Assembly: GCA_947168825.1 (NCBI GenBank)
Contig: CAMVNH010000003.1
Span: forward strand, 1-64,000
Direction of reading: 5' to 3'
Length of the DNA: 64,000 bases
Source: an uncultured Candidatus Saccharibacteria bacterium
GTDB taxonomy: Bacteria; Patescibacteriota; Saccharimonadia; Saccharimonadales; Saccharimonadaceae
Shown here: positions 18,093 through 27,089 of the stretch, piece by piece
Position numbering within the stretch: position 1 is the first letter of the stretch
Layout: each line of letters opens with the position of its first letter
The notes under the pieces: generated by a model
Seen by the model: the letters and a program-made list of their open reading frames with translations, nothing else
Databases searched by the model: none
What the model was told of the DNA's origin: nothing
Translations under genes and position numbers: made by a program

Positions 18093-18770
18093 GTGTCTGA
18101 AAATAAGTTATCTCTAGAAAAACGCACTGTTTCTGGCAAAAAAACTGCCAGCCTGCGTGCTGATGGCCTAATTCCTTCGGTCATCTATGGCGGCAAGGGT
18201 GAACCGATGCTCGCACAATCCGCCTACAACGAGACTGAAAAAGTCTTAAAAACTGCCGGTTACCACTCTACTATTGACCTAACCATTGATGGTAAAAGCC
18301 GCATGGTCATCGTTAAGGCTATCGACCTCAATCCGGTTACTCGTCGCATTGACAATGTCGAATTCCAAGAGGTTTCCGCAAACAAAGTAGTTGAAGCTAC
18401 TACGCCAATCGTACTAGTTGGCTACGAAAATTCTGAGGCTACGAAATTCCACTTCGTCCTTTCTCAGATCATGGAAGAAATTGAAGTCAAGGCAAAACCG
18501 GCAGACCTTCCTAAAGAAATCGAGATTGATGCTTCGAAACTCGCAACCGTAGAAGACAAGATTACTGTTGCTGACATTGTCTTACCAAAGGGTGTCGAAC
18601 TCGCCGACAAGGAGCTCGACGCTGACCAGGCTATCGCCATTGTTTACGACCCAGCTGCCGAGGCTGCTGCTCGTGAAGCTGAGGATGCTAAAGCAGCTAC
18701 TGAAGGGGAAACTGAAGCTGCCGATGTTCCTGCTGATAATGGTTCCAAACCAGAAGAAAAATCTGAATAG
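18093..18770 (+). CDS. rplY: Ribosomal protein bL25 (CTC/TL5 type)
   Basis: bL25 binds 5S rRNA. The 225-residue protein is the long form: 5S-binding N-terminal domain (about 1-92, KRTVSGKKTASLRADGLIPSVIYG), beta-rich C-terminal domain (to about 190), and an acidic Ala/Glu tail. The start is GTG with an AAGGAT site. TATAAT lies at about 18043, giving a normal leader of about 40 nt. A strong terminator follows. Confidence 0.95.
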   Translation: MSENKLSLEKRTVSGKKTASLRADGLIPSVIYGGKGEPMLAQSAYNETEKVLKTAGYHSTIDLTIDGKSRMVIVKAIDLNPVTRRIDNVEFQEVSANKVVEATTPIVLVGYENSEATKFHFVLSQIMEEIEVKAKPADLPKEIEIDASKLATVEDKITVADIVLPKGVELADKELDADQAIAIVYDPAAEAAAREAEDAKAATEGETEAADVPADNGSKPEEKSE

Positions 18771-18780
18771 AACTAATAAT

Positions 18781-18808
18781 AAAATATCCCCGAAAGGGGA
18801 TATTTTTT
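18781..18808 (+). terminator. Terminator after bL25
   Basis: Stem AAAATATCCCC / GGGGATATTTT with GAAA loop followed by T's. It ends 14 nt before the -10 box of the aldolase fusion gene. Confidence 0.85.
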
Positions 18809-18833
18809 ATGCAGACTATGTTATAATCAAATT

Positions 18834-20639
18834 ATGAACGTGCTTATAGTTGGGAATATCTTTAAAGACGTCTATCTTCGGCTAGACGAGAGACTAAATA
18901 ATTTTGAAATCGACGAGCAGGGAACTCCTTGGCTAGATTTCGCTTTTAATGGTAGTAATTATAATTTTTTCCGTCGTTCTTCTATCTATGGCGGTGCGGC
19001 AATTGCCCTTGAAGTCATGAATCGTTTTGGTCATGATGCGCATATTGCTGGTGCTCGTCTCGGTTTCGTTGGCGGTGAGGTTATTCCGAACGACCAGATT
19101 GCTGCCGGCTACCGTTACATCCTTTGTCGTGGTAATAAGATCGCTTACCTCACATCCAACGATCGCAAAGACACTGTTTGGGCGAATCCCAACGAAGCAA
19201 TTGACTGGATCTATATTGATCATTCTGCTGGCGTCACTCCGGAACTAATTAGAGAGATTAAAAATTTCCTATCTATGTCTTCGCACACCCGCGTTGCCGC
19301 CTACGTTTCCGAGAATCTGACCGAAGCTGAGAAACCGCTTCTTGATATCGCAAGCATGCTTTTCGTAGATGGCAAACTTAGCCATGACATCAAGCGCCCT
19401 GGTTCCGTCTGCGAAATTTCTGATAGTGAAATTGTTCTTGGGGAAGTTACTCAAACCTGGCGGGTTGAACGTACTGATCTCATGACGCGCTCCACGACGC
19501 ACTCCATTATTGCCGCTTCAGTTTTCAGCTATCTTCTCTACGGTAAATCTGTCCGTGAGGCTCTGAAACTAGCTAAACTTAATGTTGAAAATTCCTCGCT
19601 TTCTGGCACAATCTCACTCGAAAAGCTCAAAAATCTAGCCAAAAACTATGATGACGTGGAGGCCGATATCAGTTTAGTTGCCGCTCAGCTGATGGCGACT
19701 GGCAAAGGTATTCTTGCTGCCGATGAATCTGGCGGTTCGATTCATAAGAAATTCGAACAGCTTAATATTCTAGATGATGAGGCGCACCGCCGCGATTACC
19801 GTAATATTCTCATTGGCACTCCAGAACTTGAGCGATATGTTAATGGTGTAATTTTATTCGATGAAACCACTAGGCAAATGTCCGACGATGGCCGTGACTT
19901 TGTCGCCTATCTCACTGCCCATGGTATTATACCAGGTATTAAAGTCGATCAAGGCCTGGTGAATTTTGCTGATTCTAACGAAAAGTACACCGAGGGTCTG
20001 GACGGCTTATCTAAGCGTTTGGATGACTATTACCAGCAGGGTTTGCGTTTTGCAAAATGGCGCGCCGCCTTCGAGATCACCAACGATACCCCTAGTGAAA
20101 TGGCCATCACCAAAAATGCTGAAATTTTAGCCAAGTATGCTAAGGCCTGCCAGCAAGCTAATATCGTTCCAATCGTTGAGCCGGAAGTTGTTTATGATGG
20201 CAATTATACTATTGAACAATGTGCCGATGTTACCAGTAAGATTCTCGACGCGCTGTTTGATGAACTCTCGAAGGCCAACGTCAGGCTTGACAGTTGTATT
20301 TTGAAATGTAACATGGTTCTCGCTGGTAAGCAGTATCCAATTCAAAGCACTGCCGAAGAAGTTGGTCGTGCCACTGCAAATATCCTCAAAACACATGTAC
20401 CAGAAACTCTAGCTGGTATCGTATTCTTGTCTGGCGGCCAAACCGTTGAACAAGCCACTGAAAATCTCCACGCGGTTCTCTTGAATGGCCCATTCCCGTG
20501 GCCGATCACTTTCTCATTTGCTCGTGCACTTCAGGATCCAGCACTTTTTGCTTGGAAAGGTGATAATGAAAATATCGACAAAGCCCGTGTCGCCTTTAAG
20601 GAACGTCTGATCGCCAATACCGACGCACTCAAGGTCTAA
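18834..20639 (+). CDS. Fusion: degenerate ribokinase/PfkB-like domain + class I fructose-bisphosphate aldolase
   Basis: Residues about 1-255 have the ribokinase/PfkB fold pattern: MNVLIVGNIFKDV, YGGAAIALEVMNRFG, and LLYGKSVREALKLA. The conserved GAGD catalytic loop is replaced by STTHSI (220-225), so kinase activity is doubtful. Residues about 275-601 are class I aldolase with all key residues: Asp in GILAADES (292-299), Lys in KWR (408), Glu in VEPE (449) and Schiff-base Lys in ILKCNM (491). It should cleave fructose-1,6-bisphosphate to triose phosphates. The ATG is 6 nt after TATAAT (18822-18827), so the mRNA is probably leaderless. Confidence 0.92.
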   Translation: MNVLIVGNIFKDVYLRLDERLNNFEIDEQGTPWLDFAFNGSNYNFFRRSSIYGGAAIALEVMNRFGHDAHIAGARLGFVGGEVIPNDQIAAGYRYILCRGNKIAYLTSNDRKDTVWANPNEAIDWIYIDHSAGVTPELIREIKNFLSMSSHTRVAAYVSENLTEAEKPLLDIASMLFVDGKLSHDIKRPGSVCEISDSEIVLGEVTQTWRVERTDLMTRSTTHSIIAASVFSYLLYGKSVREALKLAKLNVENSSLSGTISLEKLKNLAKNYDDVEADISLVAAQLMATGKGILAADESGGSIHKKFEQLNILDDEAHRRDYRNILIGTPELERYVNGVILFDETTRQMSDDGRDFVAYLTAHGIIPGIKVDQGLVNFADSNEKYTEGLDGLSKRLDDYYQQGLRFAKWRAAFEITNDTPSEMAITKNAEILAKYAKACQQANIVPIVEPEVVYDGNYTIEQCADVTSKILDALFDELSKANVRLDSCILKCNMVLAGKQYPIQSTAEEVGRATANILKTHVPETLAGIVFLSGGQTVEQATENLHAVLLNGPFPWPITFSFARALQDPALFAWKGDNENIDKARVAFKERLIANTDALKV

Positions 20640-20666
20640 AAAATAGCCCCTAAAGGGGCTATTTAA
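20638..20666. terminator. Bidirectional terminator between aldolase fusion and rpmA
   Basis: Stem AAATAGCCCC / GGGGCTATTT (20641-20650, 20655-20664) with TAAA loop. The T-run is strongest on the minus strand, closing the trm11-rpmA transcript, and the hairpin also ends the aldolase transcript. Confidence 0.85.
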
Positions 20667-20683
20667 TTTGAGATAGTATTTGC

Positions 20684-20956
20684 TTAACGTACCTCTACGC
20701 GCACGCGAGGAACAGATTTGCCTGAAAAGTGGGTTTTCTTCGTCTTTACAAAAGTGACAACACCATCTTTTGCAGCATGAATCGTAAAGTTGCGAGACAT
20801 ATAAGTACCAGGACCAGCAATCTTGGTGCTACCAGTCTGACGTACGAGTACTTCACCGTTGCGGACTTTCTGACCGCCAAAGCGTTTCACGCCAAGGCGT
20901 TGACCAGCGTTGTTGTGGATGTTTTTTGAACTACCACCTGCTTTAACATGTGACAT
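20684..20956 (-). CDS. rpmA: Ribosomal protein bL27
   Basis: This 90-residue protein is typical of bL27: glycine/serine-rich N-terminus (MSHVKAGGSSKNIHNNAGQR) reaching the peptidyl transferase centre, then RLGVKRFGGQ and VRQTGSTKIAGPG. It does not carry the cleavable N-terminal extension found in Firmicutes. rplU is not adjacent. The gene starts 1 nt after the Trm11-like gene, and its AAGGAAG site lies in the 3' end of that gene. Confidence 0.97.
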   Translation of the reverse strand: MSHVKAGGSSKNIHNNAGQRLGVKRFGGQKVRNGEVLVRQTGSTKIAGPGTYMSRNFTIHAAKDGVVTFVKTKKTHFSGKSVPRVRVEVR

Positions 20957-20957
20957 C

Positions 20958-22055
20958 TTATTTCTTCCTTAATATTATTATTTCTCGAGCCACAACTTGT
21001 CCCGCTCGCGCATATAACAAGTTAGACCCAAAGTTCTTTTCTACATTATAGCCCAGCTCCTCTATTTTGTCAAGCAAATTCAGTCGTGAATATGACCCAT
21101 CTGGACGTAACCAGGCCGGAATCGCCAGTGCCAACGGGGTGCCAGAAGAGATTTGGCCAGAAGCGTTCTTTAGAAATCCAAGTAAAATTCCCCCACATTC
21201 CTGCTTTGCTGATTTTAGCTTTATTTCCACTGGCGGCGTAGACATCGGTGGTCCGAGATATGTCTCACAGGCTATCGCATCAATCGGTGAATCCCAAGTG
21301 AAATTTGTTGCATCCCCTACAGCAACATCCCATCCTTTAATTATATCATACTTCTCCAAAAAAGTCAAGTTCTTCTCTGTATATTCAACCATTCTTGGCT
21401 CTAGATCTGTCCCGTAGGCTTTGTATCCCATTAGTAACGCTTCCTGTAGCACTACGCCAGTACCACAGAACGGATCTAAAATCCGTGCTCTATCGGGCAG
21501 CTTGCCACAGAGATTGATTAAAATTTGTGCTAATTTCGGAGGCAACATGCCAACTTTAGCATCGCGAAAAGGTCTTGCTTGGTCACGCTTGGCATAGGCA
21601 GTAATATTCTGTGCACCGATTGATACAAACCATTTTCCATCTACCAGTAACAGCTCAACTCGACAAGTCTTTTCACCTAAGAAATTATGATGTGCAGCGG
21701 CCGTCGAAATCGTCGCTGCAGTATTCGGCAGAACTCTTACATTACGTCCATGACGTTTCAAAATTTTTTTCAGACGCAATGCCTCGGACTGGGCTGAACG
21801 TGCTGACCCATGTCGTGAATAGTCCGATATTCCGAGTGTGATTTTACCTTCTGGCAGTTGAGACAAATATTCTAGCGGCGAAGTGGTTAATCTGCTGGCA
21901 AATTTCAAACTACCACCAAAACGCGATAAATCTGGCACCTTATCGGTCATGAAAATCGCCGTAGAGTCATTTGCGCGCGAGACTTCTTGAAACTGTGCCC
22001 GAAGCTCCGCGATTGAAATCTCCGGCTGCCTGCCTAGAACTGCTAAATATTCCAT
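20958..22055 (-). CDS. Trm11/THUMP-like SAM-dependent RNA methyltransferase
   Basis: This 365-residue protein has an N-terminal THUMP-like or ferredoxin-like region (about 1-150) and a Rossmann methylase domain with SAM motif ILDPFCGTG (about 190-198). The acidic loop reads YGTDLEP, and the motif IV position has ETYLGPP. Family members methylate G10 of tRNA in archaea and eukaryotes. The bacterial substrate is uncertain. The ATG follows TATAAT by 6 nt on the minus strand, back-to-back with the YbhN-like gene. Confidence 0.8.
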   Translation of the reverse strand: MEYLAVLGRQPEISIAELRAQFQEVSRANDSTAIFMTDKVPDLSRFGGSLKFASRLTTSPLEYLSQLPEGKITLGISDYSRHGSARSAQSEALRLKKILKRHGRNVRVLPNTAATISTAAAHHNFLGEKTCRVELLLVDGKWFVSIGAQNITAYAKRDQARPFRDAKVGMLPPKLAQILINLCGKLPDRARILDPFCGTGVVLQEALLMGYKAYGTDLEPRMVEYTEKNLTFLEKYDIIKGWDVAVGDATNFTWDSPIDAIACETYLGPPMSTPPVEIKLKSAKQECGGILLGFLKNASGQISSGTPLALAIPAWLRPDGSYSRLNLLDKIEELGYNVEKNFGSNLLYARAGQVVAREIIILRKK

Positions 22056-22090
22056 ATAATCATTATACCAGAATATGTTATAATAGTCTT

Positions 22091-23167
22091 ATGTTTAGGA
22101 AAATCCTGTCTGTCATTACTCTAATCTTGCTGGTTTTTGTCATCTGGAATGTTCGCGAGCAAGTTTTTCAGGCTTTCACTTTTCTTGGCCAGACCAATAT
22201 CATAGTCATTCTATTATTAATTCCTGAGCAACTGTTTATGTACTATTGTTGTGGGCAGATGTTCTTCTCTTACATGGCGGCGAAGAAAGATTCCAAAAAG
22301 ATCCGTCAATGGGATTTAATGCGTATCTCTCTCGAACTTAACTTCGTCAATCATGCTGTCCCATCTGGTGGTGTTTCTGGACTTGGTTATATTGCTTGGC
22401 GTCTAAAACCCTACGGTGCTACCCCCGGACAAACCAGTTTTATGTATCTCCTCCGCTATGTTATTACTGTCCTTGCCAACCAAATCCAAACAATTATTGC
22501 TATTATTACACTTTTCTTCCTGGGTGGACTTACTTCTGGTGCAATCTGGATGCTTGGTATAGTCGGTGCAACCTGTGTCGCCGTAATTGCACTTGTCGTT
22601 ACCCTTGTAATTATCGCCAGCAGCCGCAAACGTATTGACCGTTTTGCTAAAAAATCTTCGCAATTTATTAACTGGTTTGTCGAAAAAGTTACTTTTGGCC
22701 ACAAAAAGCAGGTTATAAAAGACGAAACCGTTCATACATATTTCCTTGATATCCATAAAGATCTCCTCGAGGCAAAAAAAGACCATCGCATTATTCGTCG
22801 TCCGATTATTTGGGGTATTATTTATAGTTTCTTGGAAGTTGCCACTTATTGGATTGTTGGCATCAGTATGGGACACCCAGAGATTCTGCCTCAGGTTATG
22901 GTTGCTGAGGCCATTGGCTCCGTCGTGGGGGCAGTGTTAGTAACTCCTGGTGGTGTTGGCGGCTATGAAGGCGCGATGATCTTTATTATGTCTGCGCTCG
23001 GTGTTGAAACCGGCCTTGCTACTGCTGTGGTTATCACTACGCGCATCGTGGTCTTACTTGGTACTGTCACCTCAGGGTATGGCTTTTACCAACATGCCAT
23101 TTCAAAAATTGGCCGAGAGGATAAGGCCGAGATAGAACGCATAAATGAACAGAACCCTTATGACTAA
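22091..23167 (+). CDS. YbhN/UPF0104 (LPG synthase TM domain) membrane protein
   Basis: This protein has 358 residues from the ATG at 22091, which is 6 nt after TATAAT (22079-22084). A longer open frame from 21971 would run through the divergent trm11 start and is rejected. About eight transmembrane helices are visible. Family signatures include HAVPSGGVSGLGY (about residue 80-92) and TPGGVGGYEGA (about 283-293), as in the membrane part of lysyl-phosphatidylglycerol synthase. There is no aminoacyl-transferase domain, so it is more likely a lipid flippase-like protein. It overlaps xseA. Confidence 0.85.
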   Translation: MFRKILSVITLILLVFVIWNVREQVFQAFTFLGQTNIIVILLLIPEQLFMYYCCGQMFFSYMAAKKDSKKIRQWDLMRISLELNFVNHAVPSGGVSGLGYIAWRLKPYGATPGQTSFMYLLRYVITVLANQIQTIIAIITLFFLGGLTSGAIWMLGIVGATCVAVIALVVTLVIIASSRKRIDRFAKKSSQFINWFVEKVTFGHKKQVIKDETVHTYFLDIHKDLLEAKKDHRIIRRPIIWGIIYSFLEVATYWIVGISMGHPEILPQVMVAEAIGSVVGAVLVTPGGVGGYEGAMIFIMSALGVETGLATAVVITTRIVVLLGTVTSGYGFYQHAISKIGREDKAEIERINEQNPYD

Positions 23168-24323
23168 CGAAGACGCAAAACTTTCTGTCTCCGAATTTAT
23201 TGCTGTCTGTAACCAAGAGCTCGAGTATTCTTTCTCTAGCTGTATTGTCGAAGGTGAGGTCTCCGGTTTTAAAGTTAATCAGAACAAATGGGTCTTTTTC
23301 GATCTCAAAGATGAGAACGGAAGCATGAGTTGTTTCATGCCAATTTGGGATTTAAGAATTGAACTTGAAGACGGCATGAAGGTTATGGTCAAAGGCATGC
23401 CAAAAATTACGAATTGGGGTAAGTTTTCTTTTACTGTTCGTCAGATTTCACCAGTCGGCGAAGGTAGTATCAAGAAGAGTTACGAACTGCTAAAGAAAAA
23501 GCTCGAAAAAGAAGGGCTCTTCGATCCGTCTAAAAAACGCCCACTTCCGAAAGATTTGACTAAAATTGGCGTCATTTCGTCCACTGGTGCTGCTGGCTAT
23601 GCTGATTTTTGCAAAATTATCAATAGTAGGTGGGGCGGGCTCGACATCCAAGTCTGCCATACTCAGGTTCAGGGACTCGTCGCCCCAGACCAAATCATCA
23701 GAGCTTTAAACTACCTCAACGAACGTGCAGAGGTACAGGTTATTGCTATTATTCGTGGTGGTGGCTCGGCCGACGACCTCTCATGTTTCAACGATGAACT
23801 GCTTGCTCGCAGCATTGCTGCTTCACGTATCCCAGTTATTACCGGTATCGGTCACGAAGTTGATGAATCTCTTGCTGACCTCGTTGCCGACATCCGTGCT
23901 TCCACGCCGAGTAACTGTGCAGAAATATTAACTAAAGATCGCAAGACTGAGACTGCTAATTTGCATAAGCTCATCTCTCATGCTCATGCCAGCCTTATTC
24001 AGCGTATCACAAACGAAGAGAGTCGTCTAAATTCACAGATTCATTCGGTTAATGCGACTTTTCGTCGCCATCTTGAAGTCTTATCGAGCAAAATTGTTGA
24101 TTATCTTTCGGACGTCAATCGCAAAATTTCCGAAGAAATTTCAAAGACTAAAAATGATATCGAACACACCCTGAAAATTCTCGACGGATTGAATCCGGAG
24201 CATATTTTGTCTCATGGTTACGCTATTTTATCCGGCAAAATCAGCCCCGGGAGCATTGTAAAAATTACAACAAAAAAGCAAGAACTAACTGCTGAAATTA
24301 AAGCAATTAAAGAAAGGGAATAA
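23145..24323 (+). CDS. xseA: Exodeoxyribonuclease VII large subunit
   Basis: This 392-residue protein has an N-terminal OB fold (SVSEF...VEGEVSGFK, about 15-110) and the catalytic domain with GVISSTGAAGYADF (about 140-153), IIRGGGSADDL and PVITGIGHEVDESLAD (about 233-248), which match the ExoVII core. A coiled-coil region that binds XseB follows. It overlaps the YbhN-like stop by 23 nt. An ATG 15 nt downstream (23160) is an alternative start. Together with XseB it degrades single-stranded DNA to oligonucleotides. Confidence 0.95.
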   Translation: MNRTLMTNEDAKLSVSEFIAVCNQELEYSFSSCIVEGEVSGFKVNQNKWVFFDLKDENGSMSCFMPIWDLRIELEDGMKVMVKGMPKITNWGKFSFTVRQISPVGEGSIKKSYELLKKKLEKEGLFDPSKKRPLPKDLTKIGVISSTGAAGYADFCKIINSRWGGLDIQVCHTQVQGLVAPDQIIRALNYLNERAEVQVIAIIRGGGSADDLSCFNDELLARSIAASRIPVITGIGHEVDESLADLVADIRASTPSNCAEILTKDRKTETANLHKLISHAHASLIQRITNEESRLNSQIHSVNATFRRHLEVLSSKIVDYLSDVNRKISEEISKTKNDIEHTLKILDGLNPEHILSHGYAILSGKISPGSIVKITTKKQELTAEIKAIKERE

Positions 24324-24324
24324 C

Positions 24325-24531
24325 ATGACTGAACAAAAATCCATCAACCAAAAAATCGAAGATCTAAACCAAGCTGTCGAATGGTTTTATGGTGAAGATT
24401 TTGTGCTTGAGAAGGCTCCAGACAAGTATCGTTCTACCGTTGAGCTTGCGAAGAATATCCAGAAGGATCTCGAAAGTCTAAAAAATAAAATTGAAGTCAT
24501 AAATCAGGACTTTTCAAAAGAAGAAGCATAA
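24325..24531 (+). CDS. xseB: Exodeoxyribonuclease VII small subunit
   Basis: This 68-residue helical protein lies 1 nt after xseA, in the usual operon order. It has the small-subunit pattern of an N-terminal helix (INQKIEDLNQAVEWFYGEDF), a loop, and a second helix (TVELAKNIQKDLESLKNKIE). Divergence is high, so the call rests on position, length and helix pattern. Confidence 0.85.
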   Translation: MTEQKSINQKIEDLNQAVEWFYGEDFVLEKAPDKYRSTVELAKNIQKDLESLKNKIEVINQDFSKEEA

Positions 24532-24545
24532 GCTATAATAAAACT

Positions 24546-25328
24546 ATGGATAACAATTTTGGGGAGACCCAACCCAACCAAACTTTTCAATTCAGTAGCG
24601 CTAATGCTACTACCCCAGTCTTTAGTGCTGGCAGTGCTTTGCCCCCGCAGCCTAATCCGAACAATCCTACTGCCGCTGCAGTTACTAGTGGTGAGAACCA
24701 TTCGCCACGCTGGCTTATGGTATTAGCCATTATCTCCACGCTAGCCGCAGTAACTTTTATCGGACTTTTTATCTGGATGTATGCACGATGGTCTGACGCT
24801 CAAAGTAATGTTGACGGCCAGATTCAGGAAGCTGTTGCCGTTGCTGTTAATGATAATACCGTCAAGCTTGAAGATGAATTCACCGAGCGTGAAAAATCTC
24901 CATATAAGACTTTTGCTGGCCCGGCTGATTACGGTGAGCTTTCTTTTGAGTATCCAAAAACTTGGAGCCTTTATATTGCTAAGGATGCTACTTCTGGCGG
25001 AGACTACGAAGCTTACTTTAATCCAGTTGCAGTCAATCCTGTCAGCAAGGACAGCATCAATGCTCTGCGCGTCATCATTCGCGATTCATCCTACGATACT
25101 GTTGCTCAATCTTTTGAAAAGAGTATAAAAGACGGCAAGCTTTCTATCTCTGTCCGCCAGGTCGGTGGTGGCAATGTCAATATCTATACTGGTTTACTCG
25201 ATAATAAGCTTCAGGGTATGTTTGCCATGATCAAGATCCGCGATAAAGCAGCTATTATTCAGACTGATGCTATGATTTTCCAAGAAGATTTCTTCAAAAT
25301 TCTTGATACGGTCTCCTACAATTCATAA
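24546..25328 (+). CDS. Membrane-anchored protein with PsbP-like extracellular domain
   Basis: This 260-residue protein has a Gln/Asn/Pro-rich cytoplasmic N-terminus (1-52) and one transmembrane helix (about 55-80). Its extracellular domain (about 120-255) contains LSFEYPKTWSLYI...DYEAYFNP, the pattern of PsbP/MOG1-like folds. It resembles lipoproteins that carry solute-independent PsbP-like domains. The function is unknown. The ATG is 6 nt after TATAAT (24534-24539), so the mRNA is probably leaderless. Confidence 0.75.
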   Translation: MDNNFGETQPNQTFQFSSANATTPVFSAGSALPPQPNPNNPTAAAVTSGENHSPRWLMVLAIISTLAAVTFIGLFIWMYARWSDAQSNVDGQIQEAVAVAVNDNTVKLEDEFTEREKSPYKTFAGPADYGELSFEYPKTWSLYIAKDATSGGDYEAYFNPVAVNPVSKDSINALRVIIRDSSYDTVAQSFEKSIKDGKLSISVRQVGGGNVNIYTGLLDNKLQGMFAMIKIRDKAAIIQTDAMIFQEDFFKILDTVSYNS

Positions 25329-25367
25329 CCATTTTTCATAAAATTTTTACTGTGCTAAAATAAGAAT

Positions 25368-26054
25368 ATGGAAAGCGAGGTAAATGGTATTTTGGTGGCT
25401 GCACACGAGCTAAAAGCTCCGCTAGCCCTCTTGCGCCAGCTCGCCTTCTCTCTTGAACTTACCAGAAACGACTCCGAACGTCAAAAAATCCAGTCGCAAA
25501 TGATTAATGTCTCCGACCGTGCCATCCGCCAGGTCAACGATCTTACGAAAATTGCTCGTCTCGAGGATGGCCTATTTCAGATGGAGCCAGTAGCTGTGCG
25601 TGCGGTCTGCGACGATGTTACGCGCGAGCTTACCAATCTTTTCCGATTTAACCATCGTAATCTTGAAGTCTCCTATACGAACCGCTCCCGTTTAGTCGTA
25701 GCAAACCGAGACCTACTCTATAGCGTTGTCTATAATTTTTGCCTAAATGCCATGCACTATTCCAACGAAGAAAGTCGTTCAGAACTCATAGTCAAAGATT
25801 ATTATGACAAAGTTCGTCTTTCTGTCCGTGATTTTGGCCCAGCTCTACCAACTGACGTTTGGAAGAGTCTCAAAAAAGGCTGGGTCGAAAAACCAACCTC
25901 GATTGCCATGCGTCCAGGCAGCTCTGGGCTTGGCCTCTATATTGCTTCGAAGTTTTCACAATATATGTCCGCTGAGGTTGGAGCCATCCGGCACCGTGAT
26001 GGAACTAGCTTCTTTGTTGATCTCAAAGTTTCTAAACAAGCGAGGTTATTCTGA
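25368..26054 (+). CDS. Soluble histidine kinase without sensor domain
   Basis: This 228-residue protein starts directly at the dimerisation helix. The H-box is AAHELKAPLALL (His about residue 13), the N-box FCLNAMHYS and the G2 box GSSGLGLYIASKF. The G1 box is altered to DFGPALP. There is no membrane helix, PAS, HAMP or GAF region, so the input must come from another protein. The ATG lies 6 nt after TAAAAT (25356-25361). The stop overlaps the receiver gene start (TGATG), giving tight coupling with its presumed partner. Confidence 0.88.
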   Translation: MESEVNGILVAAHELKAPLALLRQLAFSLELTRNDSERQKIQSQMINVSDRAIRQVNDLTKIARLEDGLFQMEPVAVRAVCDDVTRELTNLFRFNHRNLEVSYTNRSRLVVANRDLLYSVVYNFCLNAMHYSNEESRSELIVKDYYDKVRLSVRDFGPALPTDVWKSLKKGWVEKPTSIAMRPGSSGLGLYIASKFSQYMSAEVGAIRHRDGTSFFVDLKVSKQARLF

Positions 26055-26416
26055 TGATATTTATTATAGACGACGATTCGGTCATGGCCGAATGTATAGA
26101 ATCCGCTTGCAGGCCGTATCCGACCAAAATTTTTTCGAACGCTATTGACGCTATCCATAGTCTTGAAAATACCCTACCCGACCTGATTTTCTTAGACATA
26201 ATGTTGGATGGCCCGGACGGTTTTACTCTCTTGAATGAACTCGTTTCCTATAGCGATACTTCGAAAATTCCAGTCGTCATCATATCTTCATTAGGCTTAG
26301 CTGATTGCCGTCTTGAAGAATATGGTGTGGTTGGAGTCTTAGACAAAGCCACAATGCTTCCGGCTGATATCCAAAAATATGCGGAGAACTACGCACATGG
26401 CTGGGACCGATGTTAA
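26054..26416 (+). CDS. Single-domain response regulator (CheY-like receiver)
   Basis: This 120-residue protein is a receiver domain only. The acidic pair is DDD (6-8), the phosphoacceptor Asp is in FLDIML (about 48), the switch Ser is in VIISS (about 75) and Lys is in LDKA (about 98). There is no DNA-binding output, so it must act by protein contact or as a phosphate sink. It overlaps the kinase by 1 nt and recO by 20 nt. Confidence 0.9.
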   Translation: MIFIIDDDSVMAECIESACRPYPTKIFSNAIDAIHSLENTLPDLIFLDIMLDGPDGFTLLNELVSYSDTSKIPVVIISSLGLADCRLEEYGVVGVLDKATMLPADIQKYAENYAHGWDRC

Positions 26417-27080
26417 GACTGAAGCTTTCGTGCTTCGTCGTACGAACATTGGCGAGGCTGACCGCCTTCTTGACTTTTTGACTCCGGGCGGAAAAATTAC
26501 TGCCCTTGCTCGCTCAGTCAGAAGGGAAAAATCACGCCTTGCTGGCGGTATTGAAATGTTTTGTCTATCAGAAATTACTATTCATCAAAACCCAAAGACG
26601 GAAAAAAATATTCTCACATCTGCAAAAATGTTGAAATTCTACCAACATATTTTGTCTGATCTTGATCGTCTTGAACTTGCCTCAGAAATTGTCCGCAAAG
26701 TCGGTCGTGCTACCGAGCAAGTGGAAAGCCAAGAGTATTTCAACTTAGTCAAAGAATGTCACGAAGGTCTAAACAACCCACAGATATCAACTAATCTAAT
26801 TGCTGCTTGGTTCTACTTTAATTTTGCCAGTATCAACGGTGAACAGATTAATTTATTAACTGATACTTCTGGCGTAAAACTCGACCCTGAAACTAATTAT
26901 GTTTGGGATAGCACGGATAAGGCCCTAAGGCCTCTACCACAAGGCAAAATTCATGCTGACGAAATTAAACTTATGCGACTTATTTTGACTAGCCCACTTA
27001 ATTTGATTTGCCGCATTAATGATATCGATAAGATTATACCAGAAGTCTTATACGTTGCGAAATCTCTGAATCAGTTGTAA
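26397..27080 (+). CDS. recO: DNA repair protein RecO
   Basis: RecO promotes RecA loading with RecR and anneals single strands. With the ATG at 26397 it has 227 residues. The OB fold pattern EAFVLRRTNIGEADRLLDFLT...KITALARSVRR is at the N-terminus (about 8-45), followed by a helical C-terminal domain. The preferred start has GGAG 10 nt upstream and lies inside the receiver gene. An ATG at 26379 is possible. The stop TAA is part of the glyS -10 box. Confidence 0.9.
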   Translation: MAGTDVKTEAFVLRRTNIGEADRLLDFLTPGGKITALARSVRREKSRLAGGIEMFCLSEITIHQNPKTEKNILTSAKMLKFYQHILSDLDRLELASEIVRKVGRATEQVESQEYFNLVKECHEGLNNPQISTNLIAAWFYFNFASINGEQINLLTDTSGVKLDPETNYVWDSTDKALRPLPQGKIHADEIKLMRLILTSPLNLICRINDIDKIIPEVLYVAKSLNQL

Positions 27081-27089
27081 AATAAAGAT

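Noticed and set aside
21971-22090. N-terminal extension of the YbhN-like gene
   Set aside because: It lies inside the divergent trm11 gene and upstream of the promoter.
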